A stretch of 43,597 nt of DNA, taken from NCBI RefSeq assembly GCF_934772795.1, contig NZ_CAKVMR010000012.1, positions 1 to 43,597 on the forward strand, given 5' to 3'. Position numbers and translations under genes: made by a program. The stretch comes from an uncultured Holdemanella sp. (GTDB taxonomy: Bacteria > Bacillota_I > Bacilli_A > Erysipelotrichales > Erysipelotrichaceae). The stretch's first letter is position 1, and each line of letters begins with the position of its first letter. A model generated the notes under the pieces. The model had not been told where the DNA came from and did not search any database. It saw nothing but the letters and a program-made list of their open reading frames with translations. Shown here one piece after another: positions 7,623-15,216 of this stretch.

Positions 7623-8892
7623 TACTTGGACTTTGAAAGAAAATTCTACTGGTGAATTAGAAGTAACTGTAGAAGGTGAAGCTTGGAAAAAAGCACAGAA
7701 AAAAGCATTAAACTATGCTAAATCTCACATGAATTTGAAAGGATTCCGTCAAGGACAAATCCCTGATGCTTTAGTTAAAAAACAACTTTCTTCAAAAGCA
7801 TTATATGATATGGCTAGCGAAGAAGTAGCTAATGAAGCATTGTCAGAAGGAATCAAAGAACACAATATCGATTTAGTAGCTCGTCCTACTTTAGATGTTA
7901 AAGAAGCTGATGATGAAAAAGCCGTATTAGTATTTACATGTACAGTACTTCCTGAAGTAACTTTAGGTGAATACAAAGGATTAGAAATCAAAAAAGCAGA
8001 CGTAGAAGTTACAGAAGAAGATGTTGAAAACGAAGTTAAACGTGTTCAAGATCGTTATGCTGATTGGGTTGTTCGTGAAGATGACGATGCTGCTCAATTA
8101 GGTGATCAAGTTGTTATCGATTTTGTTGGAACAAAAGATGGTGTAGCGTTCGAAGGTGGATCTGGAGAAAACTATCCATTAGAACTTGGTTCAGGATCAT
8201 TCATTCCAGGTTTCGAAGAACAATTAGTTGGAGTTAAGAAAGGTGAAGAAAAAGACGTTGAAGTTACTTTCCCTGAAAACTACCAAGCAGCTGAACTTGC
8301 TGGTCAACCTGCAACTTTCCACTGCACAGTTCACGAAGTAAAATATAAAGATCTTCCTGAATTAAATGATGAATTAATCAAAAAATTAAAAATTGAAAAT
8401 GTTGAAACAGTAGACGCTTATAAAGAAAAAGTAAAAGCTGATTTAACTGCTCAAAAAGAAAGAGAAGCTGAAGAAAACTTCACTAATGAATTATTAGGAA
8501 AAGTTTGTGACAACGCTAATGTTGAAATTCCAACAGTAATGATCGATGCAGAAGTTGATCGTATGTACAGAGAATTCGAAGGTCGTATGCAACAATCTGG
8601 ATTTACTGCTAAACAATTCCTAGAAGCAACTCACCAAACTGAAGAAGCAATCCGTGCTCAAATGAGTCCAGAAGCTGCTGCTCGTGTTAAAACTCAATTA
8701 GTATTAGAAGCTATCGTTAAAGCAGAAAGCATTGAAGCTAGTGATGAAGATGTAGAAAAAGAATTTACTACAATGTCTGAAATGTACAACATGGAAGTTG
8801 AAAAAATCAAATCATTGATTTCTCCAGAAAGTATCAAAGTAGACTTAGCAAATCAAAAAGCATTAGACTTCATTAAAACTTCTGTAAAGTAG
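7615..8892 (+). CDS. tig: Trigger factor (ribosome-associated chaperone, peptidyl-prolyl isomerase)
   Basis: 425 residues, close to the family norm of about 430. ATG 7615 has GAGGAG (7603-7608) 6 nt upstream; an in-frame ATG at 7441 lies far inside the previous gene and is not used. The N-terminal ribosome-binding domain has the signature GFRQGQIP (43-50) that docks on ribosomal protein L23. A FKBP-type isomerase domain follows (about 150-245, LGDQVVIDFVGTKDG through FHCTVHEVK, not given in full), then the helical C-terminal chaperone cradle. It meets nascent chains at the exit tunnel and helps them fold. Codon use is strongly biased (AAA, GAA, GTT, CGT), as expected for a highly expressed gene. 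A terminator follows directly. Confidence 0.97.
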   Translation: MTSTWTLKENSTGELEVTVEGEAWKKAQKKALNYAKSHMNLKGFRQGQIPDALVKKQLSSKALYDMASEEVANEALSEGIKEHNIDLVARPTLDVKEADDEKAVLVFTCTVLPEVTLGEYKGLEIKKADVEVTEEDVENEVKRVQDRYADWVVREDDDAAQLGDQVVIDFVGTKDGVAFEGGSGENYPLELGSGSFIPGFEEQLVGVKKGEEKDVEVTFPENYQAAELAGQPATFHCTVHEVKYKDLPELNDELIKKLKIENVETVDAYKEKVKADLTAQKEREAEENFTNELLGKVCDNANVEIPTVMIDAEVDRMYREFEGRMQQSGFTAKQFLEATHQTEEAIRAQMSPEAAARVKTQLVLEAIVKAESIEASDEDVEKEFTTMSEMYNMEVEKIKSLISPESIKVDLANQKALDFIKTSVK

Positions 8893-8905
8893 TATAATGT
8901 AAAAG

Positions 8906-8930
8906 AAAAAAGACGCCTAGCGTCTTTTTC
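8906..8930 (+). terminator. Intrinsic terminator of tig
   Basis: AAAAAGACG (8907-8915) pairs with CGTCTTTTT (8921-8929) around a 5-nt loop. It is A-rich on the left and T-rich on the right, so it could also work on the other strand. Confidence 0.85.
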
Positions 8931-8956
8931 CATATTTAATATAAGGAGGTTTTCGT

Positions 8957-11263
8957 ATGGAATTAAATACCTATCCTTTAGTTTGTACAAGAGGGGTCGT
9001 ACTATATCCAAATCAAGAAATTGTGATTGATGTAGGTAGAGATACTTCTGTACATGCTGTTGAAAATGCACAGGATAATTATGATAAAAAGATTTGTTTA
9101 TTTTCTCAAAAAGAACTTGAACAAGAAAATCCTGGAAAAGAAGATATATATTCTGTTGGAACTTTGTGTGAAGTTCGTCATATTCGTCGTTTTGATAACT
9201 TCTTACGTGTTAAGTTCCGTGGAATTAAGCGTGTTAAGCTAAACAATTGGATCAATGGAAGCCTAAGTGATTTAGCCGAAGTTGAAATTCTTGAAAGCGA
9301 AAAACAGGATGCTGTTGAAGAAGAAGCATTGATTCGTATGATCGCAGATGAGCTTGATCGTATGCAAGGTCAAGATCGTTTTGTGACAAAAGAAATCGTT
9401 ATGGAAATTTCAAAGGGTATGGGCGGTGAATTCTTAAGTGATAAAGCTGTTCAAGGATTGCCTTTAGATATTGAAAGAAAACAACAGTATCTTGAAACAT
9501 TAGGGGTAAATGATCGTCTAATGATGTTGCTTCAAGATATGGCTAAAGAGAAAAAGATGAGTGAAGTTGAACAACAAATCAACGAAACTGTCAAAGAAAG
9601 AATTGATCAAGGACAAAAAGATTACTATCTTCGTGAAAAGATGAATGTCATTCGTGAAGAATTAGGGGATACAGTTGCCCAAGATGAAGATGCGGCTAAG
9701 ATTCGTAAGCGTTTAGCTGAAAATCCATACCCAGACTACATTAAGAAAAAGGTATCGGATGAAGTGAGTCGTTATGAAATGCTACCTATGGCAAGTGGAG
9801 AGACAGGTGTCATTAAATCATATATTGATTGGTTGATGGATCTTCCTTGGTGGCAAGAAACGAAGGACAATGAAGATTTAAATGAAGCTGAAGCTATTTT
9901 AAATGCAGATCACTATGGTCTAGAAAAAGTAAAAGAACGTATTCTAGAGTATTTGGCTGTTAAACAAATGACAAATTCATTGAATGCGCCAATCATTTGT
10001 TTGGTAGGTCCTCCAGGAGTTGGTAAAACATCTTTGGCAAAAAGTGTTGCACGTGCTTTGGACCGTAAATTTGTGAAGATGTCACTTGGTGGTGTTCGTG
10101 ATGAAGCAGAAATTCGTGGCCATAGAAGAACCTATTTAGGAGCTTTACCTGGACGTATCATTCAGGGTATGAAAAAGGCTGGAGTTACAAATCCTGTGTT
10201 CTTGATTGATGAAATTGATAAGATGGCTAGTGATTATAAGGGAGATCCATCAAGTGCAATGCTTGAAGTATTGGATCCTGAACAAAACTCAGTATTCTCA
10301 GATCACTATATTGAAGAGCCTTATGACTTATCTAAAGTGTTATTCATCGCAACCGCAAACTATTTAGAAAACATTCCACCTGCATTAAGAGATCGTTTGG
10401 AAATTATTGAATTATCAAGCTATACAGATGCAGAAAAGGTACATATTGCCAAGGATCACTTAGTTCCTAAACAATTAGAATTAAATGGTTTAAAAGCATC
10501 TCAATTAAAAATTGATGATGACATGTTACTATATTTGATTCGTTACTATACTCGTGAAGCGGGTGTTCGTTCATTAGAGCGTACAATTGCGACAATTTGC
10601 CGTAAGACAGTACTTGCGATTTTGAAAAACAACAAGCGCAGCATCAAGTTAACTAAGAAATTAGTTCATGAGTGGTTGGGTAATGAAAAAGTAGATTATG
10701 GTAAAAAAGAAAAGAAAGATCAAGTTGGAACTGTAACAGGACTTGCCTATACAAGTTTTGGTGGAGATATCCTTCAAATCGAGGCAACTCGCTTTACTGG
10801 TAAAGGAAGACTTGTTCTTACAGGACAATTAGGTGATGTCATGAAGGAAAGTGCTAGTATTGCGCTTGACTATGTTCGTACACATGCGAAAGAATTTAAA
10901 ATTGATCCTAAATTGTTTGAAGAAAACGATGTACATATTCACGTACCAGAAGGTGCTGTTCCAAAAGATGGACCTAGTGCTGGTGTTACAATGACAACGG
11001 CATTAGTATCTTGTTTCTCAAATATTCCGGTTAAGGCAAATTTAGCTATGACGGGTGAAGTTACACTAAGAGGAAATGTTCTTCCTATTGGTGGATTGAA
11101 AGAGAAATCATTGGCAGCACATCGTTCTGGAATTGATACGATCTTGATTCCAAAAGAAAATGTAAAAGATTTGGATGATGTTCCTCAAGAAGTAAAAGAT
11201 GCAGTTACTTTTATTCCTTGTTCAAATGTTTCTCAAGTATTACATAACGCATTGGTAAGATAG
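8957..11263 (+). CDS. lon: ATP-dependent protease Lon
   Basis: 768 residues, normal for LonA. ATG 8957 follows AAGGAGG (8943-8949) at 7 nt. Order of parts: N-terminal substrate-binding domain (about 5-200), AAA+ domain with Walker A GPPGVGKTS (351-359) and Walker B FLIDEID (415-421), and the C-terminal peptidase with the serine in PKDGPSAG (S674) and the lysine in GGLKEKSLAAHR (K717). The 43-residue spacing of this Ser-Lys dyad equals that in E. coli Lon. It unfolds and degrades damaged and regulatory proteins in the cytoplasm. In Bacillus the order is tig-clpX-lonB-lonA-ysxC; here clpX and lonB are absent between tig and lon. The ysxC start follows the stop after one base. Confidence 0.98.
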   Translation: MELNTYPLVCTRGVVLYPNQEIVIDVGRDTSVHAVENAQDNYDKKICLFSQKELEQENPGKEDIYSVGTLCEVRHIRRFDNFLRVKFRGIKRVKLNNWINGSLSDLAEVEILESEKQDAVEEEALIRMIADELDRMQGQDRFVTKEIVMEISKGMGGEFLSDKAVQGLPLDIERKQQYLETLGVNDRLMMLLQDMAKEKKMSEVEQQINETVKERIDQGQKDYYLREKMNVIREELGDTVAQDEDAAKIRKRLAENPYPDYIKKKVSDEVSRYEMLPMASGETGVIKSYIDWLMDLPWWQETKDNEDLNEAEAILNADHYGLEKVKERILEYLAVKQMTNSLNAPIICLVGPPGVGKTSLAKSVARALDRKFVKMSLGGVRDEAEIRGHRRTYLGALPGRIIQGMKKAGVTNPVFLIDEIDKMASDYKGDPSSAMLEVLDPEQNSVFSDHYIEEPYDLSKVLFIATANYLENIPPALRDRLEIIELSSYTDAEKVHIAKDHLVPKQLELNGLKASQLKIDDDMLLYLIRYYTREAGVRSLERTIATICRKTVLAILKNNKRSIKLTKKLVHEWLGNEKVDYGKKEKKDQVGTVTGLAYTSFGGDILQIEATRFTGKGRLVLTGQLGDVMKESASIALDYVRTHAKEFKIDPKLFEENDVHIHVPEGAVPKDGPSAGVTMTTALVSCFSNIPVKANLAMTGEVTLRGNVLPIGGLKEKSLAAHRSGIDTILIPKENVKDLDDVPQEVKDAVTFIPCSNVSQVLHNALVR

Positions 11264-11264
11264 T

Positions 11265-11849
11265 ATGATCAGTGAATTTGTGATTAGTGCTGTTGAAAAA
11301 GAACAATGGCCAGAATCTGATTTACCAGAAGTTGTAGTCGTTGGACGTAGTAATGTTGGAAAATCAAGCTTTATTAATGCACTGACAAATAAAAAAAGAT
11401 TGGCCTATGTAGGAAATACACCAGGTAAAACACGTTTGATCAATTTCTTTAAGATTGATGATACTTGGATGTTGGTGGATGTTCCTGGATATGGTTATGC
11501 GAAAATGTCTAAACAAATGTTGATCAAAATGGGTAAAATGATGGATACATATTTTACACAAAGAGAACAGATTTGTTGCGTTGTACAACTTGTGGATGCA
11601 AGACATGGCGCAACACATGATGATTTAGATATGATTGAAATGATTCAAAGTCTTGGAATTCAAATCGTCATTGTAGCTACAAAAGTCGATAAGATTCCTA
11701 AGACAAAACGTGTTCGTGCATTGAAAGATATTTCTCAACAGCTTCAATTGCCAATGAAAAACATCTTTGGCATCAGTAGTACAGAAAAAACAGGTTTTGA
11801 ACCTGTCTTAGAAAGAATCAATGAAATTGTAGAACAGGCTAAAAAATAG
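11265..11849 (+). CDS. ysxC: Ribosome biogenesis GTPase YsxC/EngB
   Basis: 194 residues. G1 GRSNVGKSS (27-35), G3 DVPGYG, G4 TKVD, and the switch region GNTPGKT are all present. The GTPase is needed for late assembly of the 50S subunit. It begins one base after the lon stop and has only a weak Shine-Dalgarno (GGTAAG), so it probably depends on translation of lon; lon-ysxC pairing is conserved in Bacillota. A terminator covers its stop codon. Confidence 0.95.
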   Translation: MISEFVISAVEKEQWPESDLPEVVVVGRSNVGKSSFINALTNKKRLAYVGNTPGKTRLINFFKIDDTWMLVDVPGYGYAKMSKQMLIKMGKMMDTYFTQREQICCVVQLVDARHGATHDDLDMIEMIQSLGIQIVIVATKVDKIPKTKRVRALKDISQQLQLPMKNIFGISSTEKTGFEPVLERINEIVEQAKK

Positions 11850-11860
11850 TCTGTTCTTTT
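11831..11860 (+). terminator. Intrinsic terminator of lon-ysxC
   Basis: AGAACAG (11831-11837) pairs with CTGTTCT (11851-11857), followed by T; the stop codon is in the 13-nt loop. Confidence 0.75.
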
Positions 11861-11868
11861 AAAATGCT

Positions 11869-11898
11869 TTTACATTAGATTGCGAATGTATGTACAAT
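11869..11898 (+). promoter_or_regulatory. Promoter of the orphan antitoxin gene
   Basis: TTTACA (11869-11874), 18 nt, TACAAT (11893-11898), 30 nt before the start codon. Confidence 0.6.
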
Positions 11899-11928
11899 GT
11901 CTTAAATTAACAAAAAGGAACTTATTAT

Positions 11929-12234
11929 ATGTCAAAAACATCAAATGTATATGCAAGAATTGAACCAGAAACAAAAGAACAAGCGGAAGCAATCTTATCA
12001 AAATTAGGAATACCATCTTCTGTCGCAATTAACATGTTCTACAATCAAATTATTTTAAATAATGGTTTATCTTTTGATGTGAAGATACCATCAAATAAAA
12101 TTTTAAAGGAAGATGAACTTACAAAAGAGGAATTAGCTAAGGAGATATTAGCGGCTCATAATGAAGTATTAAAAGGGAATACAATTCCTTTTGATCAATT
12201 TAATGAATCATTAAAAAAGGATCTAAAACTATGA
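11929..12234 (+). CDS. RelB/DinJ-family antitoxin, without a toxin gene
   Basis: 101 residues; AAAGGAA (11914-11920) lies 8 nt before the ATG. The N-terminal part has the RelB/DinJ ribbon-helix-helix pattern: a strand (NVYARIEPETKEQA), then a helix-turn-helix (ILSKLGIPSSVAINMFYNQI), which dimerises and binds operator DNA. The C-terminal tail is charged and would wrap the toxin. Normally a YafQ/RelE-type RNase gene overlaps the stop. Here the overlap ATGA is kept (12231-12234) but the frame it opens ends after 13 codons, and the next gene is a YitT membrane protein. It may be a solitary antitoxin acting on a toxin elsewhere, or a remnant of a decayed pair. Confidence 0.85.
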   Translation: MSKTSNVYARIEPETKEQAEAILSKLGIPSSVAINMFYNQIILNNGLSFDVKIPSNKILKEDELTKEELAKEILAAHNEVLKGNTIPFDQFNESLKKDLKL

Positions 12235-12272
12235 ATTTTGAAAATGCGTATGGAATAGTCTATTCTTTATAA
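12231..12272 (+). pseudogene. Possible remnant of a toxin gene start
   Basis: ATG overlaps the antitoxin stop in the ATGA manner usual for type II pairs, but the frame reads only MNFENAYGIVYSL before TAA. No continuation in other frames up to 12352 resembles a RelE/YafQ toxin. It may be chance. Confidence 0.25.
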
Positions 12273-12352
12273 TTGTCTAAAAGATTTGTGAATGGAATGA
12301 TTTTGAAGTGTGAGTATGTTAAAATGAAGCCCTAAAAAGGAGTGCTGAGCTT

Positions 12353-13231
12353 ATGAAACAAAACCCAACACCTCGTATTACCAATTTATTTATGCTTACA
12401 ATTGCAGGGATTGTGAATGCCTTTGGTATTACACTATTCATGACACCTGTGAAATTGTATGATAGTGGAATTTCTGGAACTTCTATGTTGTTAGAACAGA
12501 TTACACCATCTTATTTGTCCTTATCATTGTTCTTGTTGATATTAAATATTCCATTGTTTCTTTTTGGACTCAAAAAACAAGGGAAGAAATTTACATTTTA
12601 TGCCATTTATACCGTCTTTATATATTCCTTATTCGCATGGCTTATAACGGATGTTTTTCCAATTGATGTAAGTATTGCTTCACCACTAGCTGGTACAGAT
12701 TTACTTCTTTGCGCATTATTTGGTGGCATGATTTCAGGTATAGGAAGTGGTTTGGCCATTCGTTTTGGTGGAGCCATGGATGGTATTGAAGTCATGGCTG
12801 TGATATTCGCAAAACGCTTAGGTATTACAGTAGGAACTTTTGTGATGATATATAATGTCATTCTGTATATATTTTGCGGAATTGTATTAAATAGCTGGGT
12901 ATTACCACTTTATTCGGTAGTTGCTTATTCAGCGGCATTAAAGACAATTGATTTTGTCGTTGAAGGTATTGATCGAGCTAAATGTGCAATGATTGTAACA
13001 GAATATCCTAAAGAAATATGTGAAGCATTAAGTGAAACGTTTGGCAGTGGCGTAACTAGAGTGGATGCCACGGGTGGATATTCAAAACGGCCTAAATCTA
13101 TCGTCTATTTTGTAGTCAATCGCTACCAAGTCAATCGCATGAAAGAAAGCGTACATGAAATTGATTCTGGGGCTTATATTATCATGAGTGAAGTGGCAGA
13201 TATTTTTTCTAACAATATAGATAAAGCATAA
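12353..13231 (+). CDS. YitT-family membrane protein (DUF161 + DUF2179)
   Basis: 292 residues; AAAGGAG lies about 10 nt before ATG 12353. Five to six hydrophobic segments fill the first about 195 residues, with the family pattern GIVNAFGITLFMTPVKLYDSG near the start and IGSGLAIRFGGAMDGIEV in the middle (about 130-148). The last about 85 residues form the soluble DUF2179 domain (AMIVTEYPKEICEAL, GYSKRPKSIVYFVVNRYQ). The biochemical role of YitT proteins is unsettled. No confident promoter is visible; a TAAAAT at 12320 lacks a good -35. It converges on nadE with a shared terminator. Confidence 0.9.
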   Translation: MKQNPTPRITNLFMLTIAGIVNAFGITLFMTPVKLYDSGISGTSMLLEQITPSYLSLSLFLLILNIPLFLFGLKKQGKKFTFYAIYTVFIYSLFAWLITDVFPIDVSIASPLAGTDLLLCALFGGMISGIGSGLAIRFGGAMDGIEVMAVIFAKRLGITVGTFVMIYNVILYIFCGIVLNSWVLPLYSVVAYSAALKTIDFVVEGIDRAKCAMIVTEYPKEICEALSETFGSGVTRVDATGGYSKRPKSIVYFVVNRYQVNRMKESVHEIDSGAYIIMSEVADIFSNNIDKA

Positions 13232-13234
13232 AGA

Positions 13235-13266
13235 AAAGTGGGGGAATTAAATTTCCTCCACTTGTT
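13235..13266. terminator. Bidirectional terminator between yitT-like gene and nadE
   Basis: AAGTGGGGGA pairs with TCCTCCACTT (13253-13262), flanked by A-rich sequence on the left and GTTTTG on the right. It can end both convergent genes; the nadE stop codon (13249-13247) is in the hairpin. Confidence 0.75.
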
Positions 13267-15151
13267 TTGTCCATAGATTTCTTGATGCATCACTTGGCAT
13301 TCTCCAATCGCCTCTAGGTGAGAAACAAATAGATCCAACCTTAACACCATCTGGCATACAGTTTCTTTTAAATTGTTGCGTAAAGAAACGATTATAGAAT
13401 GTTGTGATGGCCTTTTTAATTGTTTCTTTATCCACATCTTTGAATGCAACACAAGCCAAATCATAGATTTTCTTAGGCTCATCGTGATGTCTTAACATTT
13501 GATATAAGAAGAAATCATGAAGATCATAAGAACCTAATACTTCTTCTGTCTTCTGAGCAATCTTACCATTTTTATCAGGTGGTAAAAGCTCTGGAGATAC
13601 TGGTGTATCACAAATATCCATTAATACATCATGTAATACTTCGTCTTTTAAGGCAACACTTTCCACAATATAACGAACTAATGTCTTAGGAACACTGGCA
13701 TTGACTGCATACATACTCATGTGATCCCCATTATATGTACACCAACCTAGTGCTAGTTCACTTAAATCTCCAGTACCTACAACAATCGCATTATAGGCAT
13801 TGCTTAAATCCATCAAGATTTGAGTTCTTTCACGAGCTTGAGAGTTTTCATACGTAATATTATGAACTTCTGGATCATGGTGAATATCTTTAAAGTGTTG
13901 GTTTACACCATCCACGATAGAAATTTCTTCACTAGATACATGAAGAAGATCCATTAAGATTTGGGCGTTGGATTTAGTACGTTTCGTCGTTCCAAAACCA
14001 GGCATTGTGATCGCGTGAATCCCTTTTGAATCATAATTATTGATTTTAAAGGCTTCATGACAAACTAATAAAGCTAAAGTAGAATCGAGTCCTCCACTAA
14101 TTCCAATCACAACATCTTTACAATGAATTTTTGAAAGGCGTGTTGCCAAGCCTTGGGCTTGAATGTGTAAGATTTCTAAACAACGCGCAATCCTTTCATC
14201 TTGATTATTTGGGACAAAAGGATAGGCATCGATATAGCGGTCAAATTCAATTTCTTCAATTGGCTTAGATGTGAATTCTACGGTTGTATAGTTTACATGG
14301 AATAAATCCTGCATACTTGTTTTATAGTGTAGACGATCATGATTTAAATGGTCTAAATCGATTTGTCCATAAATGATTTTGTCTGTTTTAGTTTCACTTA
14401 AGATAGTCCCATTTTCACAAATTAAATTGTGCCCAGAGAAAACCAAGTCACTCGAACTTTCAGTAGGTCCTGCACTGGCATATACATAGCCTGCATAACA
14501 TTTAGCACTTTGATCTTTGACTAGATTCTTTCTGTAATTCGCTTTTGAGATGATTTCATTCGAAGCACTTACATTACAAAGCACATTGGCTCCAGCTAAT
14601 GCATGTGTTGAACTTACAGGAATGGTTACCCATAGATCTTCACAAATTTCAACACCTAGACAAGCAGATGTAGTTGTATCTTTAAATACAATATGATTTG
14701 AAACAGGAACTTTTTTATTCTTAAAGTTAAAAGTTGTGTTTTCTTTTATTTCACTCGCACTTGAAAACCATCTAGTTTCATAGAATTCGTTGTAGCTAGG
14801 AATATATGTTTTTACTTGAATACCTAGGATATCATTGTTGAAACAAATGGCAGCACAATTATAAAGCTTATTTTCAATTTCTAAAGGTAAGCCTAAAACT
14901 GTAACTAGATTTTCTGGTAATTCTTCAACAATTTCAAATAGAACTTGTTTTGCTTTATTTAATAATGTGTGTTCATAAAATAAATCCTGACATGTATATC
15001 CTGTAATACATAGTTCTGGAAATACTACAAGTTGTGTATCTGAATCTAATTTTTGAATACAATTTAAAATTTCTTCTTTATTAGCCTGTGGATCTCCAAT
15101 TGAAACGTTTGGAGTACAGGCAGCCGTTTTATAATATGAATAACGATGCAT
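13247..15151 (-). CDS. nadE: Glutamine-dependent NAD+ synthetase
   Basis: 634 residues when started at the second of two close ATGs (15151): GAGG (15162-15159) is 7 nt from it but only 1 nt from the first (15157). The N-terminal nitrilase-like glutaminase domain has the catalytic triad: Glu in FPELCITGY (E46), Lys in QVKTYIP (K114) and Cys in GVEICEDLW (C170). The C-terminal synthetase has the P-loop SGGLDS (352-357) and GTGDLSELALGW. The enzyme makes NAD+ from deamido-NAD+, ATP and glutamine-derived ammonia, the last step of NAD synthesis. It has its own promoter, and the hydrogenase terminator separates it from the gene upstream. Confidence 0.96.
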   Translation of the reverse strand: MHRYSYYKTAACTPNVSIGDPQANKEEILNCIQKLDSDTQLVVFPELCITGYTCQDLFYEHTLLNKAKQVLFEIVEELPENLVTVLGLPLEIENKLYNCAAICFNNDILGIQVKTYIPSYNEFYETRWFSSASEIKENTTFNFKNKKVPVSNHIVFKDTTTSACLGVEICEDLWVTIPVSSTHALAGANVLCNVSASNEIISKANYRKNLVKDQSAKCYAGYVYASAGPTESSSDLVFSGHNLICENGTILSETKTDKIIYGQIDLDHLNHDRLHYKTSMQDLFHVNYTTVEFTSKPIEEIEFDRYIDAYPFVPNNQDERIARCLEILHIQAQGLATRLSKIHCKDVVIGISGGLDSTLALLVCHEAFKINNYDSKGIHAITMPGFGTTKRTKSNAQILMDLLHVSSEEISIVDGVNQHFKDIHHDPEVHNITYENSQARERTQILMDLSNAYNAIVVGTGDLSELALGWCTYNGDHMSMYAVNASVPKTLVRYIVESVALKDEVLHDVLMDICDTPVSPELLPPDKNGKIAQKTEEVLGSYDLHDFFLYQMLRHHDEPKKIYDLACVAFKDVDKETIKKAITTFYNRFFTQQFKRNCMPDGVKVGSICFSPRGDWRMPSDASRNLWTKQVEEI

Positions 15152-15175
15152 GTTCATACCTCATTTCCATTGAAA

Positions 15176-15204
15176 ATTATATCAAAAAAAGACGTCCATT
15201 TTAA
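15176..15204 (-). promoter_or_regulatory. Promoter of nadE, with its -35 in the loop of the hydrogenase terminator
   Basis: On the minus strand TTAAAA (15204-15199), 17 nt, TATAAT (15181-15176), preceded by TGA to give an extended -10. The -35 lies in the loop of the terminator at 15188-15214, and the -10 starts straight after its T-run. Confidence 0.7.
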
Positions 15205-15214
15205 GGACGTCTTT
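15183..15214 (-). terminator. Intrinsic terminator of the [FeFe] hydrogenase gene
   Basis: AAAGACGTCC (15188-15197) pairs with GGACGTCTTT (15205-15214); on the minus strand the stem is followed by seven T. Confidence 0.9.
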
Positions 15215-15216
15215 GA

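Noticed and set aside
13174..13482. Minus-strand frame overlapping both yitT-like and nadE ends
   Set aside because: It is out of frame with nadE, spans the terminator and has no homology I recognise.
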